In this document: piece by piece, positions 15,774 to 24,456 of the stretch
How the letters are laid out: each line of letters opens with the position of its first letter
Position numbering within the stretch: position 1 is the first letter of the stretch
Source: Dyadobacter luticola
GTDB taxonomy: Bacteria > Bacteroidota > Bacteroidia > Cytophagales > Spirosomataceae
Reading direction: 5' to 3'
Assembly: GCF_005860805.1 (NCBI RefSeq)
Contig: NZ_VCEJ01000008.1
Coordinates: 434,001-498,000 of the forward strand
DNA length: 64,000 nt
The notes under the pieces: model-generated
Told to the model about the DNA's origin: nothing
The model's database searches: none
What the model saw: the letters and a program-made list of their open reading frames with translations, nothing else
Made by a program: the position numbers and the translations under genes

Positions 15774-17792
15774 TTAACCGATCACACTCCCCAATTCCTT
15801 TGCCGCAGCCATACTAATGTGCTTGAAATGCATAAATTCCGCCATAATAGCGAGTTGTTCCTCTTCCGAAGAGGCCTGGACGGCATGCTGCAGACATACC
15901 TTCATTCTTTCCTCAACAAATGCTTTTTTCAGCCTCAGAATGTTGTTAAAGGCTGTTTTGTCTAAAACGTCCGTCTCAAAAGGCACATATATCTCGAATT
16001 TCTCCGCCCAAAGTTCACTCAATGCATGTTTGGCAGTAAGCCACTCGATGGCAATACTACGGATCTCAGCCTCATGATGTTGCACGAAATAATCGGTCGG
16101 CAAGACGTGGTTCCGGCTGTAATTTTCACGGAAAAGTGTCAGCAAATGATGGAAAACCGGATCTTTGAAATCAATTCCCTCAATCTGGCTCAGCACATAC
16201 TGGCAAACCGTAATTGTCGGTTCCAGTTCTTTTGTACCATGCACCACCAGCAATTTCACGAATGCTTCTTCCTGGTAATGCAGTTTGGTCCGCTGCGGCG
16301 CCTCGGGGACATCTTCTTCCGGGAAAAACAAATCGGCAGGGATTTCCGAATCGTCCCGAAATTCCATTCCTGACAGAAAATCGAGGTCATTTGGACCGCC
16401 CGGCGCCGCATTATCAGGTCGACTTTTTCTTTCCTGTGGTTTCTGAGCATGCAGTTTCCGGAGCAATTTGTTGCCTTCCGTGATCAGCATTTGCTCGTCG
16501 ACCTTCATCATTTCCGACGTCCGCTGAAAAAATACCTGCCGCTTGATCACGTCCGGTATTTTCACAATGCTCTGCACAATTTCGCCGATCAGCGCCGCCT
16601 TTTTGAAAGGATCATTGCCCGCATCTTGCAGCAGGATTTCAGTTTTGAAAGAAATAAAATCTTTGGAAGCTTTCTTTAAATATGCCTTGAATGCCTCCGC
16701 ACCCACTTTTCTGACAAAGCTATCGGGGTCATCACCATCTGGAAAAAGGACAATGTTTACATTCAAACCTTCCTCCAAAACCAGGTCCAGCCCGCGCAAC
16801 GCAGCTTTAATCCCGGCAATGTCCCCATCATATAAAATAGTCACATTGGGTGTGAACCGACCGATCAGACGAATCTGCTCAACAGTCAGCGAAGTGCCGG
16901 ATGACGCTACAACATTCTCAATTCCAGCCTGATGCAGGGAAATTACATCCGTGTAGCCTTCTACCAGATAACAATGTTCCAGCTGGCGGATCGCGTTTTT
17001 GGCCTGATAAATTCCGTAGAGGACTTCACTTTTGTGATAAACATCCGTCTCGGGCGAGTTCAGATATTTAGGCTGATTGGCCTTTTGACCGGCATTCGAT
17101 TTAAGGATCCGCGCGCCAAATGCAATCACTTTCCCCGAAACATGGTGGATCGGAAATATCACGCGCCCCCTGAAACGGTCGTAGCCAGGAGAATTCCTGT
17201 CGCCCGGACGGCTTTCCTCCCGACGGATCAGTAACCCGGCTTTTTCTAAAATTTCAGCAGAATAACCTTTTTCAAGCGCTTCTTTGGAGAATGCATCCCA
17301 GGTATCGAGGCTATATCCGAGTTCAAATTTCTTGCGGATATCCCCTGAAAAACCTCTTTCCCGAAAATAGCTCAGCCCGATTGCCTGACCTTCCTCGCTG
17401 TCATTCAGCTGTTTCTGATAAAAATTCTTGGCGTAGTTGAGGATAATGTAGAGGCTTTCACGCTCATTTTGCCGGAGCGTTTCATCGTCCGTCAGCTCCT
17501 CCTCCTGGATCTCAATGTTGTATTTATTAGCAAGATAGCGCAATGCCTCGCCGTACCCGATGCCGTCAATATCCATCACAAATTTGATAGAATCGCCGGC
17601 CGCGCCACAGCCAAAACATTTATAAATCTGCCGCGACGGATTTACATTGAATGATGGGGTTTTCTCATTGTGAAAAGGGCAGCAGGCAGAATAGTTTGCG
17701 CCCTTTTTTTTGAGAGATACAAAATCCCCAACCACTTCCACGATATCTGCAGCGTGCTTGATACGGTCAACGGTTTCGGGATTAATGCGCAT
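15774..17792 (-). CDS. dnaG: DNA primase
   Basis: Makes the RNA primers for DNA replication. The N-terminal zinc domain has CCPFHNEKTPSF and YKCFGCGAAGD, giving the usual Cys/His ligands. The RNA polymerase core has GYSLDTWDAF and FRGRVIFPIHHVSGKVIAFGAR. The Toprim active site shows LVEGYTDVISLHQAG and LYDGDIAGIKAALRG. The C-terminal helicase-binding region (after about residue 430) is variable. The 672-residue length is normal for the phylum. It begins 7 bases after terC on the same strand, with the DUF4136 gene behind it. Confidence 0.97.
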   Translation of the reverse strand: MRINPETVDRIKHAADIVEVVGDFVSLKKKGANYSACCPFHNEKTPSFNVNPSRQIYKCFGCGAAGDSIKFVMDIDGIGYGEALRYLANKYNIEIQEEELTDDETLRQNERESLYIILNYAKNFYQKQLNDSEEGQAIGLSYFRERGFSGDIRKKFELGYSLDTWDAFSKEALEKGYSAEILEKAGLLIRREESRPGDRNSPGYDRFRGRVIFPIHHVSGKVIAFGARILKSNAGQKANQPKYLNSPETDVYHKSEVLYGIYQAKNAIRQLEHCYLVEGYTDVISLHQAGIENVVASSGTSLTVEQIRLIGRFTPNVTILYDGDIAGIKAALRGLDLVLEEGLNVNIVLFPDGDDPDSFVRKVGAEAFKAYLKKASKDFISFKTEILLQDAGNDPFKKAALIGEIVQSIVKIPDVIKRQVFFQRTSEMMKVDEQMLITEGNKLLRKLHAQKPQERKSRPDNAAPGGPNDLDFLSGMEFRDDSEIPADLFFPEEDVPEAPQRTKLHYQEEAFVKLLVVHGTKELEPTITVCQYVLSQIEGIDFKDPVFHHLLTLFRENYSRNHVLPTDYFVQHHEAEIRSIAIEWLTAKHALSELWAEKFEIYVPFETDVLDKTAFNNILRLKKAFVEERMKVCLQHAVQASSEEEQLAIMAEFMHFKHISMAAAKELGSVIG

Positions 17793-17799
17793 AAATCAG

Positions 17800-18555
17800 T
17801 TATTTAACGCGGTCGCGCAGTTTCACGGGGCCTTCTTTCGCATTTTTGTCAAGACGCATGTTCAGCAGCTCGACCACAAAAGAGAACGCCATCGCGAAGT
17901 AAGCATAACCTTTCGGAATCTCGTAGTGAAATGCTTCGGCGACCAGCAGGGTACCGATCATCAACAAAAAAGAGAGCGCTAAAATTTTAATCGACGGGTG
18001 ACTATTTACAAAATCGCCGATTTTAGCGGCAAAAGCGATCATAATAAATGTAGAAGCTACCACCGCAGCAATCATAATCGGGATTTCTTTCACCAGCCCG
18101 ACGGCGGTAAGCACAGAGTCAAAAGAAAAGATAATGTTGAGCAAAGCGATCTGGATCAGGGCGCTTCCGAAAGTCAATGAGCCTTTGCTGGCCGCGCCGG
18201 GAGTGGGTGCCTCCTCGGTCTCGCCTTCGAGCTTGTGGTGTATTTCTTTGGTGGTACTATAAAGCAGGAAAAGTCCGCCGCAGAGCAGGATCAGGTCGCG
18301 GCCGCTGAAACCATGGCCGAAAATCGTAAGCAAATCCTCTTTTAGACCGATCACCCATGAAATCGCAAAAAGTAAGGCTACGCGCAGTACCAGGGCAATA
18401 AGCAAACCATTATTTTGTGCCTTTTTCCGCTGATCAGCCGGAAGTTTGCCAGCTACAATCGTGATAAAAATGATATTATCTATCCCAAGAACAACTTCGA
18501 GCAAGGTCAGCGTAAGCATACTTATCAGAGCATCAACCGTAAAAAACGCTTCCAT
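17800..18555 (-). CDS. TerC family integral membrane protein
   Basis: A 251-residue protein with seven or eight hydrophobic helices. It has the two TerC hallmarks, TLLEVVLGIDNIIFI near residue 20 and NIIFSFDSVLTAVGL near residue 140, whose acidic residues lie within membrane helices. TerC proteins take part in metal handling: in other bacteria relatives export manganese or help load secreted enzymes with it, and some confer tellurite resistance. The exact role here is inferred. It is the first gene of a terC-dnaG-DUF4136 unit and has a promoter-like sequence upstream. Confidence 0.9.
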   Translation of the reverse strand: MEAFFTVDALISMLTLTLLEVVLGIDNIIFITIVAGKLPADQRKKAQNNGLLIALVLRVALLFAISWVIGLKEDLLTIFGHGFSGRDLILLCGGLFLLYSTTKEIHHKLEGETEEAPTPGAASKGSLTFGSALIQIALLNIIFSFDSVLTAVGLVKEIPIMIAAVVASTFIMIAFAAKIGDFVNSHPSIKILALSFLLMIGTLLVAEAFHYEIPKGYAYFAMAFSFVVELLNMRLDKNAKEGPVKLRDRVK

Positions 18556-18584
18556 GAAAAAAAATTAGGTGAGTATTGTTTGTA

Positions 18585-18615
18585 CGAAATTAATCAGGTG
18601 TGGTAGTTTGAACAA
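18585..18615 (-). promoter_or_regulatory. Probable terC-dnaG promoter
   Basis: On the minus strand there is a TTG (18613-18615), a 20-base spacer and TAATTTCG (18585-18592). The latter matches the TAnnTTTG -7 element except for one base. The leader would be about 25-30 bases. Confidence 0.5.
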
Positions 18616-18837
18616 TATTTAAATAATATTTCCGTAAATTTGATGCCCTAGCTAAGATCAATGAAGAAGTTTTGGAGAATTGTCCATTATTTTCTTATTA
18701 GAATTTAGAAAATCCCAAATGAAAGTTTTTTTCTAATTACTTTAGTTTGTTATTTTGCGGTATTGAAACTGAGTTAAGAAACTATCCGACGAGATATATA
18801 GATATTAAAAATATAGTGTGTGTATAGTGTGAAACAG

Positions 18838-18870
18838 GGCATGGAAATTTTTCTATGCCTTTGTTTTTTT
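18838..18870 (+). terminator. Orphan rightward intrinsic terminator
   Basis: A stem of 9 pairs including one G-T (18838-18846 with 18851-18859) has a 4-base loop. It is followed by TTTGTTTTTTT on the plus strand. No plus-strand gene lies upstream, because terC runs the other way. It could end a small RNA made from this gap, or serve weakly for the leftward glycosyltransferase gene, where the T run is poor. Confidence 0.5.
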
Positions 18871-18878
18871 CTAACCAA

Positions 18879-19865
18879 CTACATTCTTCTCTCGTCCGAT
18901 AGCATTGACGTATACAGATCCACTAAATTTTCCATCACATCTTTCCCCGCTTTCTCTGGATTTCCGCTTTTCAGCAATTTCTTTGCCCGATTGATAGACA
19001 TCTCAAAATCAATTTCTTGGATGTCCTTAAACACTTCGCAGAATGTTGGTCGCGGTACCGCCTCCGATGCGAGTACCGGCACATTCAGCTCCCAGGCTTC
19101 GTGGATGGATAGTGATACACCGTCGGTAGTGGTATTACGGATGAAGGCATCTGAGAATGTAAGAATGTGCCTGAAATCATACGGCTCGGTGATGAAAATG
19201 ACATTTTCGGGAATGCTGCCTGACTTTTCAATGATGAATTTCTGATAATTACGAGACGGATCTGAAATGATCAGGCCAATGTCGGCTTCGTTTTTTATGC
19301 GATTGATCAGATCGGAGATGCCGTATGTTTCTTTTCCATTTTTTTCAAAAGTGAGGTTCCAGGCATTGGAGCAGAGCACGAGATTATATTTTTTTCTAAA
19401 TTCTTTTAAAATTTTAGCCAGAAGCATATCCGGCTTTTTCAAAGGTGGGGACGGCAGGTGAGTTGAAATATTGACAGCGCGCCGGTTCCAGCAAAGCGCC
19501 TTTTTCAAACTAGCCTCATTTTGCACAACCGGAATGTACGCAAGCCAGGCTGAGAGGTTTACCAATAAATTTCCCAACCAATCGTATCGCCCCCAATTTC
19601 CGTGGTAGGTGATGATCAGACGTTTCCGGGACATTTTACAAAAAATCGCAAATAAACATTGCAGTCCGGGACGCGATATGTGCAGGTGAATGTTTTTGTG
19701 TTTTAAAATATTTGCAAGATTAATCTGCGCGTTAACTTTTCCTAAATCACAGAAAGTGAAATCGTGGAAACCGGATTTCGGGAGATTTTCGACTAGCCTT
19801 TTCACATGATTCGTGATTCCCCCGATGGGTGGAGGTGTCTTTCCTAAAATCAGAATCTTAGCCAT
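18879..19865 (-). CDS. Glycosyltransferase, family 4-like
   Basis: A 328-residue cytoplasmic or membrane-associated transferase with the two-domain GT-B layout. The N-terminus KILILGKTPPPIGGITNHVKRL has the glycine-rich acceptor loop. The C-terminal domain has ILTFSDAFIRNTTTDGVSLSIHEAWELNVPVLASE. This is the donor-binding region, in which the family motif E-x7-E is seen as SIHEAW. The donor sugar is unknown. It is the last gene of the polysaccharide operon and overlaps the O-antigen ligase-like gene by 8 bases. Its likely role is to add one sugar to the repeating unit or to a side branch. Confidence 0.82.
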   Translation of the reverse strand: MAKILILGKTPPPIGGITNHVKRLVENLPKSGFHDFTFCDLGKVNAQINLANILKHKNIHLHISRPGLQCLFAIFCKMSRKRLIITYHGNWGRYDWLGNLLVNLSAWLAYIPVVQNEASLKKALCWNRRAVNISTHLPSPPLKKPDMLLAKILKEFRKKYNLVLCSNAWNLTFEKNGKETYGISDLINRIKNEADIGLIISDPSRNYQKFIIEKSGSIPENVIFITEPYDFRHILTFSDAFIRNTTTDGVSLSIHEAWELNVPVLASEAVPRPTFCEVFKDIQEIDFEMSINRAKKLLKSGNPEKAGKDVMENLVDLYTSMLSDERRM

Positions 19866-21243
19866 TTTGGTCGGGAATATTGGCGGCGCTTCTTGAATAA
19901 AAGAAAAGACAAAGCAGCAGGATGGGAGCGATGCAATTAATGGTGATGCTTTTGCCAGGAATAATCACGAAAACGCTCCCGACGGTGTGGTTGAAAATGA
20001 GATAAAAGAGTAGTGAAATAGTTAGTAGCCAGTATCTTTTGTCCAATCGCGTCGCGTGAATTAATGTTAATGCGAGTATCGCGAGAAGAATGTAGAAGTA
20101 TAATGTTCCGATAAGTCCCTGCTCGGCCAGCAAAGTGAAAAGCAGTGAATGTGCCTCCCGGTAACCCGGCCCGAGCATCTCAAAACTTCCTGTCCCGTGA
20201 CCGAAAAGCGGGCTTTTCAGGAATAGATCGTAGGCGATCGCATGTATTTCTGCGCGTCCACTGCTGGCTTGTAGCTTTTGCACGGCAGCCAAAGGCGCCG
20301 CCGCGCCGCCAAATCGCAAACCCCAGGAGTAACCAAGTCCTTGATCCTCAAATGCATGGGTGATGTTTTTGAAAAAGAAGGAAATAACTAATAAAGCGCC
20401 TGCCAGCCAGACAATTTGCCTGCGTTGAAAAATGATCCCGGTTGTGATAAAAAGATAGGGTGCGACGATAAAAACAGCGCCTCGGGAAAATGAGAAAATA
20501 ACGATTCCGACGAAAATGCCGAGCAGCGTGATCAGGATGTAAGTAGGCAGCCGGTTTCGCTGAAAAAATAGCAATGCAAACGGCCAGAGCAGAATAAAAT
20601 AAGCCATCGTAACATTGGTATCGGAGATATTGCGGGTTACCAGCAGGTTGTCGGAACCTTTATACGCAGCCCCGGCGAAAATTAGTCCGAATGTGCCGAA
20701 ACCGAGAATGAAGTAAAGCAGGCACAAATACATTTCCATTTTTGACTGAAAATCAGTGGCTTCGCTCAATGTGTGGAGATATAAAAAGAAGAGTGGCAAT
20801 ATTGCGAGGTAGAAAAGTAGTCCACCGAAAACAGTGTTTGCGAGGTTGGGGGAAATCGTCAGAAAGCCGAGTTGTGTAGTGATCCAGGTCAAGAGAAAAA
20901 GCTTTTCATTTCTGGACAAATGCACATTGACTTTGAGAAAGAAGTTAAAAAAGTACATCAGCAGCATGATAAATGGTAGCAGCCGCCAACCCGAATTTGC
21001 GCCAGCAGTAAAGGCATATTTCTGAAACAGATGCAGGAATTGCGAGAAAACCGGGATGCTGAGGACGTGAAATAACCGATGCCTTGAAGGTCCGAAAAGC
21101 GCGAGCGCAACATATAAATAGCAGGTCAAGACGATAATCGTTTGAAATGTGCTTTCGCCGAATATTAGTAAGTCAGGAAAAATTTGGCTGACGATCAATA
21201 CAATCACCAAGGAAATCAATGCTTTCCGACCCGTTTCAAACAT
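19858..21243 (-). CDS. O-antigen ligase / Wzy-type polymerase family membrane protein
   Basis: A 461-residue protein with about eleven hydrophobic helices and a large polar loop between about 320 and 375. That loop contains SGRAEIHAIAYDLFLKSPLFGHGTG and REAHSLLFTLLAEQG. This is the Wzy_C/WaaL pattern, with a conserved Arg and His in the periplasmic loop. Such proteins either join repeat units into a chain or move the chain to lipid A-core; the sequence does not decide between them. The ATG at 21243 overlaps the upstream stop codon as TAATG, a coupling signal. A start 24 bases earlier is less likely. It is part of the nonulosonate/polysaccharide operon. Confidence 0.87.
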   Translation of the reverse strand: MFETGRKALISLVIVLIVSQIFPDLLIFGESTFQTIIVLTCYLYVALALFGPSRHRLFHVLSIPVFSQFLHLFQKYAFTAGANSGWRLLPFIMLLMYFFNFFLKVNVHLSRNEKLFLLTWITTQLGFLTISPNLANTVFGGLLFYLAILPLFFLYLHTLSEATDFQSKMEMYLCLLYFILGFGTFGLIFAGAAYKGSDNLLVTRNISDTNVTMAYFILLWPFALLFFQRNRLPTYILITLLGIFVGIVIFSFSRGAVFIVAPYLFITTGIIFQRRQIVWLAGALLVISFFFKNITHAFEDQGLGYSWGLRFGGAAAPLAAVQKLQASSGRAEIHAIAYDLFLKSPLFGHGTGSFEMLGPGYREAHSLLFTLLAEQGLIGTLYFYILLAILALTLIHATRLDKRYWLLTISLLFYLIFNHTVGSVFVIIPGKSITINCIAPILLLCLFFYSRSAANIPDQNG

Positions 21244-22673
21244 TATCTCAACCATTCCTGCACACAATCTAAAATGGTATCGACTGACTTCGCTTCATTA
21301 AAATGAATGAAAGGCAACACCTGCCTTACATAATCGTTTGGCTGGGGATCATTCAATGTCTGATCGAGGTGACGGAAAAGTTCTCGCCTACTATGCGCCA
21401 TCTTATCAATACCGAGCTTATTTAAAGGAATCTGATGTGAATAATCGTAAAGCCGCCGCACGGAAATCGGGTAGGGGAGTTGCTGGCGGCCGTCATAGGC
21501 AATGCTGATGACAGGCTTATTGCAAGCCGCGGCATCGAGGCGGATGGTAGAGGCGACCTGGATGCAGACGTCACAATTTTGAAGGGTCGTTTTCAGTGAA
21601 TTCAAAAAATCCGGATCGGGGAGCCAGCGGTAAAATTTGTTATCCAGCTCAGAATCAGTAGCGTCACAATACTGAATGTGTACATTATTCAAGTTTTCAA
21701 ATGCTTGATAATCCTTGGGACGATCTGCTGGATGACATCGGACGATCAGATCAATTCCGGGATGCAGCTGAATGTATGATATAAGATCAGCGGCGATATC
21801 GGACTGATAATGAAAATGCTTCCAGGCGCTGGTAGCGAAAAAAATGATTTTGTTGGCGGGAGGTATTGAAAGCCTTTTCCGAAATGCTGCACTACTTTCC
21901 GCTGAGCTATTTTGAAAATAAGTATCAAATCTTGCAATACCCGTCACGCACAATTTTTCGTCACCTTTAAAAATCGTGTAAAGCCGCTCAAATTCGCTGG
22001 CCATCACGGTATTCCAGGTCAGCACATAATTGTGTTTAGCATTCATAATGCCTTTTGAGGTCAAATTATCCCAGCTGATAATCATTGCAAGAGACCTTAT
22101 TTTCCTCTTTGCGAGCACATTGACCGTGCTATTTTCCCGAATGTCCAGCGGCGATGTGGAAATGACTCCGTCAAAATGATACGCTGAAAAATCGGCGGCG
22201 TTTAAGTGATGCGTAGAAATGTTAATGATCAGTTTTCGCAAAAAGCGAAGTGCAAATACCGTCACTGCGGGCGACAATCTGACCAGCCAGGCTGCGAAGC
22301 GAAAAACCGCTTGCATTTCCAACACCTTGATCTGATAGGTTTCAATGTTGAAATGGACAGAGAAAATCAATTTTTCAACTCTTCTGAGAAATCTTAAAGT
22401 CTTATTTTCGGGCGGCAGGTGCACATTTAAAAGACCAACTTCCATATCATAGCGCCGGTTAATTTCCGCCATTTCTTTTTCACCGATCATGGTCGAAAGA
22501 ATGTCGATTTGATATCGATCCGAAAGCTGTTTGAGCAATCCGCTATGAATCATATTGGTGGCTGCAAAGCTATTGGTGATCAGCAGCAGCACTTTCTTTT
22601 TTACAGATTCTCCTGACTTCTCTTTCTGCCAACTGCCAGTCATAGGGTGTGTCAATGTTAATATTGGGTTCAT
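21243..22673 (-). CDS. CDP-glycerol glycerophosphotransferase-like / GT-B transferase
   Basis: A 476-residue protein whose C-terminal half resembles CDP-glycerol glycerophosphotransferases and related GT-B enzymes. IIFFATSAWKHFHYQSD is followed by DLIVRCHPADRPKDYQAF with a His-Pro motif, and then CIQVASTIRLDAAACNKPVIS with a Ser/Thr motif. The N-terminal half has KVLLLITNSFAAT. The start is uncertain. The ATG at 22673 overlaps neuA by 104 bases and the ATG at 22643 by 74, and the conserved part begins only near residue 26. It follows neuA in the operon, so it may be the enzyme that uses the CMP-activated sugar, but this is inference. Confidence 0.68.
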   Translation of the reverse strand: MNPILTLTHPMTGSWQKEKSGESVKKKVLLLITNSFAATNMIHSGLLKQLSDRYQIDILSTMIGEKEMAEINRRYDMEVGLLNVHLPPENKTLRFLRRVEKLIFSVHFNIETYQIKVLEMQAVFRFAAWLVRLSPAVTVFALRFLRKLIINISTHHLNAADFSAYHFDGVISTSPLDIRENSTVNVLAKRKIRSLAMIISWDNLTSKGIMNAKHNYVLTWNTVMASEFERLYTIFKGDEKLCVTGIARFDTYFQNSSAESSAAFRKRLSIPPANKIIFFATSAWKHFHYQSDIAADLISYIQLHPGIDLIVRCHPADRPKDYQAFENLNNVHIQYCDATDSELDNKFYRWLPDPDFLNSLKTTLQNCDVCIQVASTIRLDAAACNKPVISIAYDGRQQLPYPISVRRLYDYSHQIPLNKLGIDKMAHSRRELFRHLDQTLNDPQPNDYVRQVLPFIHFNEAKSVDTILDCVQEWLR

Positions 22674-23304
22674 TTTCAGTTATAAAGCCTGCGATTTTAC
22701 CGCCCAGCATTTCGCCCTTTTCAATCAGCGACTTGTGGGTGATGTAGATTTTTCCATCCCGGTAAAATGTAGCCGGTAAGTCCTGGCGGCGGGTGATTAT
22801 TTTTTGATGCGAAAAAAATTGAAGACAGCAGTCGGCTTGCTGTTCAAGCGCCCAATGCGGATTATACCGATCCGGAATTTTCTGGATGGTGACCAGGCTG
22901 TCGGATTTGGTTTTGAGTAAATGTGTGATGCACCTATCAATCAAATCAGAGCCTCGAAATGGCGTAGTCGGCTGTAAGAGAACTACATAATCGAATGTGA
23001 CGCCAGCTTTTGCGTAATGTTCCAAAGCATGTTTTACTACCTCAGTCGTCGGAGACTGATCGCCGGAAAACTCGGCTGGCCGCAAGAATGGGACTTCAAT
23101 TCCTGCATATTGTCTTGCAAAATCCACCGTCTTTTCGCAGTCACTTGAAACAATGATCTTATCCAGCAACTTCGAACATTGTGCAGATTCCAGGGTATAG
23201 GCAATTAAAGGTTTACCGCCCAAAAGCTTCATATTTTTTCCAGGAATGCCTTTCGAGCCGGCCCGTGCCGGGATAAGTCCGAGAAATTGAGGTTTAGCAT
23301 TCAT
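22570..23304 (-). CDS. neuA: Acylneuraminate (nonulosonate) cytidylyltransferase
   Basis: Activates a nonulosonic acid such as N-acetylneuraminate with CTP to the CMP-sugar. The signature LIPARAGSKGIPGKNMKLL at the N-terminus is the CTP-binding loop. KIIVSSDCEKT and VVLLQPTTPFRGSDLIDRC match the rest of the nucleotide and sugar site, and NINIDTPYDWQLAE ends the fold. At 244 residues it is a single-domain enzyme. Its ATG overlaps the stop of neuC as ATGA. With neuB and neuC it forms a complete route from UDP-GlcNAc to an activated nonulosonate. Legionaminate-type products cannot be excluded. Confidence 0.93.
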   Translation of the reverse strand: MNAKPQFLGLIPARAGSKGIPGKNMKLLGGKPLIAYTLESAQCSKLLDKIIVSSDCEKTVDFARQYAGIEVPFLRPAEFSGDQSPTTEVVKHALEHYAKAGVTFDYVVLLQPTTPFRGSDLIDRCITHLLKTKSDSLVTIQKIPDRYNPHWALEQQADCCLQFFSHQKIITRRQDLPATFYRDGKIYITHKSLIEKGEMLGGKIAGFITENEPNINIDTPYDWQLAEREVRRICKKESAAADHQ

Positions 23305-24455
23305 CAGAATGTGATTTGCTTGTCAAATGTTAATGTTGCTTCTGCCAGTATTTGCGCTATCTGTCGCCCGGCGTCGCCTTTTCCGTAAAGAAAGTCGGGA
23401 GGGTAGGGGCCGTGGTTAAGTTGATGCCGTATCGCCTGTTCGATCAGATCCGTATTGGGCGTTACATCTACTACATTTTGGCCTCTTTCCCTTCCATTTT
23501 GTCTGTTTCCAATATTCACCACCGGCACGCCCAGGTAGGCAGCTTCACGGATTCCGGTGCTCGAATTCCCAATCAGGCAAGCTGAATTTTTGATCAGTTC
23601 AAGAAAATGCTCCGTCCGCATGCTCCGGAAAAAGTGGATCGGCAAGCCGTCATTTGCTTCCCGAAATGTTCGGATACCCTTAGAAATACCGCAAGTCCCC
23701 GGATCAGCATTTGGCCAGAACCAAAGTGTAGGTAAGTTGACCGTTTTAATCGCTTCCAGCGTACACGTAATGTCCGATTGGGCATTGCCCAGCTCCGTAG
23801 TAACAGGATGCTGTAAAACGACCAGGTAACGTTGAGCCAGATCGGGCTCCTCGCCCACACCGCCATATAATTTGTAAGGCTCAAAAGTCAAGGAGTTACG
23901 CTTAGAGATTCCCATTGCAATGTCAATCGAAGGGCAGCCGGTAAGATGAATCTTGTCCGGAGATTCACCCAATTTCAAAACGCGCTGCCTGGCAGCAGTG
24001 GTAGCTACAAAATGTAGATCGGCCAATTTAGTGACTGCATGCCGTACTTTCTCGTCAATGTTTCCAGTCACTTCGCCACCCTGAATGTGCGCGAGCGGAA
24101 TGTTCATGTAGCTGGCGGCGATCGCGGTTGCCATCGTTTCGTAGCGGTCGGCAATGGTCACGACGATGTCCGGCCGCAGGTTTTCGAAAATTGTTGAAAG
24201 TTCAATAATTCCTAAGCCGGTTGTTTTCGCGGCTGCTGTAACCTGGCCGGGTTCGAGCAGGGTGTTGACTTTTGCCGTGATCTCAAAACCGTCATCTTCT
24301 ATCCAGTTTACAGGAGATCCGAATTTGTCAAAAAGTGCGCTGCCGCATATTATCAGTTGTAAATCACAATCCTGTCGATTTTTAATCGCCAACAAAACTG
24401 TTTTTACACGCCCAAAACTGGCTCTTGCAGTGATGACTACGCAAATTTTCCTCAT
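23304..24455 (-). CDS. neuC: UDP-N-acetylglucosamine 2-epimerase (hydrolysing)
   Basis: Splits UDP-GlcNAc to free N-acetylmannosamine and UDP, the first step of nonulosonate synthesis. The GT-B-like fold is visible from VVITARASFGRVKTVL at the N-terminus through DRYETMATAIAASYMNIPLAHIQGGEVTGNIDEKVRHAVTKL in the middle (shown in two parts: DRYETMATAIAAS and HIQGGEVTG). GNSSTGIREAAYLGVPVVNIG lies near the C-terminus. The hydrolysing type is inferred from its place between neuB and neuA. The start codon follows the neuB stop by one base. A 6-deoxy substrate variant would be hard to distinguish. Confidence 0.92.
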   Translation of the reverse strand: MRKICVVITARASFGRVKTVLLAIKNRQDCDLQLIICGSALFDKFGSPVNWIEDDGFEITAKVNTLLEPGQVTAAAKTTGLGIIELSTIFENLRPDIVVTIADRYETMATAIAASYMNIPLAHIQGGEVTGNIDEKVRHAVTKLADLHFVATTAARQRVLKLGESPDKIHLTGCPSIDIAMGISKRNSLTFEPYKLYGGVGEEPDLAQRYLVVLQHPVTTELGNAQSDITCTLEAIKTVNLPTLWFWPNADPGTCGISKGIRTFREANDGLPIHFFRSMRTEHFLELIKNSACLIGNSSTGIREAAYLGVPVVNIGNRQNGRERGQNVVDVTPNTDLIEQAIRHQLNHGPYPPDFLYGKGDAGRQIAQILAEATLTFDKQITF

Positions 24456-24456
24456 A

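Larger units (their letters stand above)
18556..18878. other. 323-base non-coding gap
   Basis: This stretch holds the leftward terC promoter on one side and, near the other end, a rightward hairpin terminator at 18838-18870. The rest is AT-rich with no credible reading frame. Confidence 0.7.

Noticed and set aside
18820-19245. 141-residue open frame starting at a GTG near the orphan terminator
   Set aside because: Runs through the terminator hairpin and then antisense to the glycosyltransferase gene. No ribosome site or family pattern.
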